A DNA stretch of 64,000 nt from Catellatospora sp. TT07R-123 (lineage in GTDB: Bacteria > Actinomycetota > Actinomycetes > Mycobacteriales > Micromonosporaceae): contig NZ_BNEM01000001.1 in the NCBI RefSeq assembly GCF_018327705.1, forward strand, positions 992,001 to 1,056,000. Direction: 5' to 3'. The notes below the pieces were generated by a model, which did no database searches, had not been told where the DNA came from, and was given only the letters and a program-made list of their open reading frames with translations. The position numbers were made by a program, and so were the translations under genes. Shown piece after piece: positions 61,118 through 64,000 of the stretch (within the stretch, counting starts at the first letter, position 1; each line of letters opens with the position of its first letter).

Positions 61118-61807
61118 TCAGGTGCGCGCCTTCTCGACCAGGGCGATCAGCTCGTTGGCGGCCGGGCCCGACGACGCCGGGTTCTGACCGGTGATGAGCA
61201 GCCCGTCGGTCACGACGTACACCTGCCAGTCGTCGGCCTTGCTGAACTTGCCGCCCTTGGCGACGAGTTCGTCCTCGACCAGGAACGGCACGACCTTCGT
61301 CAGGCCGACGGCCTCCTCCTCGGTGTTGGTGAAGCCGGTGACGTCGCGCCCCGCCACCAGGGGCGTGCCGTCGGGTGTCCGGGTGTGCCTCAGCACGCCC
61401 GGGGCGTGGCACACCAGCGCGATGGCCTTGCCCGACCGTACGACGTGCTCGATCAGCGCGATCGAGACGGGGTCCTCGGCCAGGTCCCACATCGGACCGT
61501 GCCCGCCCGGGTAGAAGACGGTGTCGTAGTCGTCGGCGGAGACCGAGTCCAGCCTCAGCGTGCTGTCGAGCTGCGCTTCGGCGGCCGCGTCGGCCTCGAA
61601 CCGGTGGGTCAGCTCGGTCCGGAACTCCGGCTCGTTGCTCTTGGGGTCCAGCGGGGGCCGGCCGCCCTTCGGTGATGCGAGCGTGACCTCCCATCCGGCG
61701 TCGCGGAAGTTGTAGTACGGCGCGGCGAGTTCCTCCAGCCAGAAGCCGGTCTTGCGGCCGGTGTCGCCGAGCTGGTCATGTGAGGTCAGCACCATCAGGA
61801 CCTTCAT
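61118..61807 (-). CDS. DJ-1/PfpI family (type 1 glutamine amidotransferase-like), Hsp31-type
   Basis: ATG 61807 has the ribosome site AAGGAGG. The 229-residue protein begins KVLMVLTSHDQLGDTGRKTGFWLEE, a signature of Hsp31/HchA-like glyoxalase III. The nucleophile elbow is LVCHAPG with Cys near 132, and the acidic residue in FWLEE and His in GGHGPMWD complete the site. Members detoxify methylglyoxal or act as chaperones. It is transcribed alone, next to two more genes of the same fold. Confidence 0.9.
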   Translation of the reverse strand: MKVLMVLTSHDQLGDTGRKTGFWLEELAAPYYNFRDAGWEVTLASPKGGRPPLDPKSNEPEFRTELTHRFEADAAAEAQLDSTLRLDSVSADDYDTVFYPGGHGPMWDLAEDPVSIALIEHVVRSGKAIALVCHAPGVLRHTRTPDGTPLVAGRDVTGFTNTEEEAVGLTKVVPFLVEDELVAKGGKFSKADDWQVYVVTDGLLITGQNPASSGPAANELIALVEKART

Positions 61808-61956
61808 CAACCCCACCTCCTTACGATCAGTAATCGTATTACGCCGGAACGTAGTGGCGGTGTCACCTCGGCCACCCGCAGCCGGGGGAAGGCGGGGGCG
61901 ATCCCGTTCGTCACCGAACGTCCCGGACCGGGCTGTTTGCTGCCCGGCGGGCGGGC

Positions 61957-62922
61957 TCAGGCAGCCGGTCCGCGCTGCGGGTCGCGGTTGCGGAAGGTGG
62001 CCCGGTACGACTGCGGGCCGGTGCCCACGATCCGCTTGAACCTGTCCCGGAACGCGGTGGGCGACCCGAACCCGACCTGGGCGGCGATCCGGTCCACCGG
62101 GTGGGCGGTCGCTTCGAGCAGGTGCTGGGCGCGGCGGATGCGGGCCCGCAGCAGCCACTGGAGCGGCGTGGTCCCCGTCTGCTCGCGAAAGCGCCGGTTC
62201 AGCGAGCGGGTGCTCATCCCCGCGCGGGCGGCGATGTCGTCGAGGCTGAGGTCGTCGGCGCAGTTGTCGTCCATCCAGGCCAGGACGGCCTCCAGCTGGG
62301 AGCCGCGTGGGGTGGGCGGCAGGTCGTGGACGATGAACTGCGCCTGCCCGCCTTCGCGCTCCAGCGGCATCACCGACAGGCGGGCGGCGTCGGCGGCCAC
62401 CGCCGAGCCGTGGTCGCGGCGGATCAGGTGCAGGCACAGGTCCAGCCCCGCCGCCGCGCCCGCCGAGGTGAGCAGCTGGCCGTTGTCGACGTAGAGCACG
62501 TCGGGATCGACGTCGATGTCGGGGTGGCGCTCGGCCAGCAGCCCGGCGGCGATCCAGTGGGTGGTGGCGCGCTGCCCGTCGAGCAGTCCGGTGGCGGCGA
62601 GGATGAACGCGCCGGAGCAGATGGACGCGATGCGGGTGCCGCGCGCGGCGGCGGCCCGCAGCGCGTCGAGCACCTGTTCGGGTACGTGATCGAGCTCCGT
62701 CCGCCCCGGCAGGATGATCGTGTCGGCGGCCGCGAGGGCGTCGAGCCCCCACGGCGCCTGGAGCGTGAACGCACCCGCGTCGACGGTCGGCGTCAACCCG
62801 CAGACGCGGACCCGGTACGGGGTGCGGCCGTCGGGCAGCCGGGTGCGGCTGAACACCTCGATCGGCGTGGCCAGGTCGAACGGGATCACGTGCTCCAGCG
62901 CGAGCACAGCCACGGTGTGCAT
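61957..62922 (-). CDS. GlxA-type regulator: DJ-1/PfpI fold fused to AraC HTH
   Basis: ATG 62922 starts a 321-residue protein. The N-terminal 200 residues form a DJ-1/PfpI domain with a Cys in SICSGAFILA. The C-terminal 100 residues contain two AraC helix-turn-helix motifs (LSLDDIAARAGMSTRSLNRRF and PVDRIAAQVGFGSPTAFRDRFK). This is the GlxA family, transcription activators whose amidotransferase-like part senses a small ligand. It is divergent from the third DJ-1 gene, with 178 bp between, and is a likely regulator of that neighbour. Confidence 0.93.
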   Translation of the reverse strand: MHTVAVLALEHVIPFDLATPIEVFSRTRLPDGRTPYRVRVCGLTPTVDAGAFTLQAPWGLDALAAADTIILPGRTELDHVPEQVLDALRAAAARGTRIASICSGAFILAATGLLDGQRATTHWIAAGLLAERHPDIDVDPDVLYVDNGQLLTSAGAAAGLDLCLHLIRRDHGSAVAADAARLSVMPLEREGGQAQFIVHDLPPTPRGSQLEAVLAWMDDNCADDLSLDDIAARAGMSTRSLNRRFREQTGTTPLQWLLRARIRRAQHLLEATAHPVDRIAAQVGFGSPTAFRDRFKRIVGTGPQSYRATFRNRDPQRGPAA

Positions 62923-63100
62923 GGCCGTAACTATAGGCACCGAGCCTGTTCCAGCCAACGCCGATGAACAGCACTCTCCTTGCTTCAGCACGCTTGAAAG
63001 CCGTTGGCGAGATTCTGTTGCAAGCTGGCAATCCAGCCACTTCCCGCGATCGGCGCTGCTGGTTAGCGTCAATCCGCACCCCGAGGAGGTCTGATTCACG

Positions 63101-63769
63101 ATGCTTGCACAGTTCGTACTGTTCGACGGATTTGATCCGCTGGACGTCATCGCCCCGTACGAGGTCCTGCGCGCCACCGACGCCGTCGCCGACCACATCA
63201 TCGACGTCGAACTGGTCACCGCCGAAGGCCCCCGCGAAGTGCCCAGCGGCCTCGCGCCGCTGACGCTGCGGGCCACCGCCCGGCTCGACCCGCACCGCGC
63301 CGACCTGGTCGTCGTCCCCGGCGCCGCCGGACGGCTGCCCGACGACACGGAACCCGCCGACACGGAGCCCGCCGACGACGCCATTCCCATGATCCTCAGC
63401 CGGGCCCTCGCCACCGACCTGCCCGCGCTGCTCGCCCAAGCACTCGGCCGCGACGGCACCACCGTCGCCACCGTGTGCGGCGGATCGGCGCTGCTCGCCA
63501 TGGCGGGCCTGCTCGAAGGCCGCCCCGCCACCACCCACCACCTCGGCATGGACCTGCTCGGCGCCACCGGCGCCGTGCCTGTCGACGCCCGCGTCGTCGA
63601 CGACGGCGACCTCGTCACCGCTGCCGGCGTCACCTCCGGCCTCGACCTCGGCCTGTACCTGCTCGAACGCCGGTTCGGCGCGCAGACGGCCCTGGCCGTG
63701 GAACGGCTGCTCGCCTACGAGCGGCGCGGCACCACCTGGCGCCGTCCGACCACCCCGACGGCGGTGTGA
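63101..63769 (+). CDS. DJ-1/PfpI family protein
   Basis: ATG 63101 follows GAGGAGG. The 222-residue protein has the DJ-1 core (AQFVLFDGFDPLDVIAPYEVL) and a Cys in ATVCGGSALL at the nucleophile elbow. It has no HTH and ends after LAYERRGTTWRRP. It is closest in layout to GlxA sensor domains and to isonitrile hydratase-like enzymes. Divergence from the GlxA gene and the unusually long loop (PADTEPADDAIP near 85-95) are notable. The substrate is unknown. The last gene starts right after the stop, so they form an operon. Confidence 0.88.
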   Translation: MLAQFVLFDGFDPLDVIAPYEVLRATDAVADHIIDVELVTAEGPREVPSGLAPLTLRATARLDPHRADLVVVPGAAGRLPDDTEPADTEPADDAIPMILSRALATDLPALLAQALGRDGTTVATVCGGSALLAMAGLLEGRPATTHHLGMDLLGATGAVPVDARVVDDGDLVTAAGVTSGLDLGLYLLERRFGAQTALAVERLLAYERRGTTWRRPTTPTAV

Positions 63770-63770
63770 C

Positions 63771-64000
63771 ATGGCAGAGCCACTGGTCGAAGGCAGCTGG
63801 GAACTGTCGATCCAGACCCCGCTGGGCCGCCAGCACGCGGTCCTCACCCTGACCCGCCAGGGTCCGCACCTGTCCGGGGTGATCCGCGACGTCCGGCACG
63901 GCGAGCAGGTCGACCTCACCGGCCTGCGGCAGGACGGCGCCCGCCTGACCTGGGCCCAGTCGATCACCAAGCCGATGCGGCTGAACCTCGCCTTCGACGT
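63771..64000 (+). CDS. Conserved hypothetical protein, cut by the window end
   Basis: ATG 63771 is one base after the stop of the DJ-1 gene. The 76 visible residues (EPLVEGSWELSIQTPLGRQHAVLTL ... LRLNLAFDV-like) look like the first half of a lipocalin- or START-like beta barrel. The right edge cuts the gene. Coupling suggests a partner of the DJ-1 protein. Confidence 0.65.
   Translation, partial: MAEPLVEGSWELSIQTPLGRQHAVLTLTRQGPHLSGVIRDVRHGEQVDLTGLRQDGARLTWAQSITKPMRLNLAFD

Noticed and set aside
1-64000. CRISPR arrays, tRNA or rRNA genes, IS elements
   Set aside because: The repeats found are all in-frame protein repeats. No tRNA-like cloverleaf ends, direct-repeat spacers or transposase motifs were seen on reading; I could not run a dedicated search.

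Overview
The window is high-GC actinobacterial DNA: GTG starts are common, genes overlap at ATGA or GTGA, secreted proteins are abundant, and there are NarL-type two-component pairs, a SigB/SigF-type sigma factor and an Eis-type acetyltransferase. The protein styles (RICIN lectins, AA10 LPMO, TPR-CHAT, trypsin-associated conflict genes) fit a filamentous soil actinomycete, perhaps Micromonosporaceae. That family assignment is inference. I see no rRNA, tRNA, CRISPR, integrase or transposase.

Layout. 0-7.2 kb: the end of a DUF1349 gene, then a coupled pair of a Roco-type LRR-GTPase and a TPR-CHAT protease-like protein, a plausible conflict or cell-death module. 7.3-31.7 kb: mostly household and secreted functions. 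These are a Tat-exported M23-like protein with peptidoglycan-binding repeats, two two-component systems, an ABC (MacB/FtsX-type) exporter, a DUF305-like lipoprotein, an AA10 LPMO, an MFS pump, a cluster of small membrane or stress genes around a sigma factor (23.9-27.0 kb), a MetF-like protein, a GIY-YIG protein and RICIN lectins. 31.8-36.9 kb: an SDR and TetR pair with two clear palindromic operators, a DesVI-like methyltransferase, and a secreted protein with five cysteine repeats and seven propeller blades.

37.3-49.1 kb is the first island of special interest. A tightly coupled minus-strand operon encodes a DUF4407 membrane protein, a dynamin-like GTPase, an Hsp70/actin-fold ATPase and a 346-aa partner. 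It is divergent from an XRE regulator, which is followed by a degenerate deoxyribosyltransferase-Nudix fusion and a TIR-domain protein with a zinc ribbon. The two divergent intergenic regions share a GTTGCCTGT motif, which ties all seven genes into one probable regulon.

49.2-59.6 kb is the second island. A minus-strand operon encodes a trypsin-like protease, a PknG-like kinase, a VWA protein, a four-helix membrane sensor, a solute-binding lipoprotein and a Trypco1-type small protein, with an SNF2 ATPase upstream. Binding protein, membrane sensor and PknG-like kinase together recall the mycobacterial GlnH-GlnX-PknG pathway, here joined to a protease and a MIDAS protein. I read it as a ligand-sensing signalling or conflict system.

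59.8-64 kb holds an Eis-like acetyltransferase, three DJ-1/PfpI-fold genes in a row (one fused to an AraC HTH) and the start of a last gene cut by the window edge.
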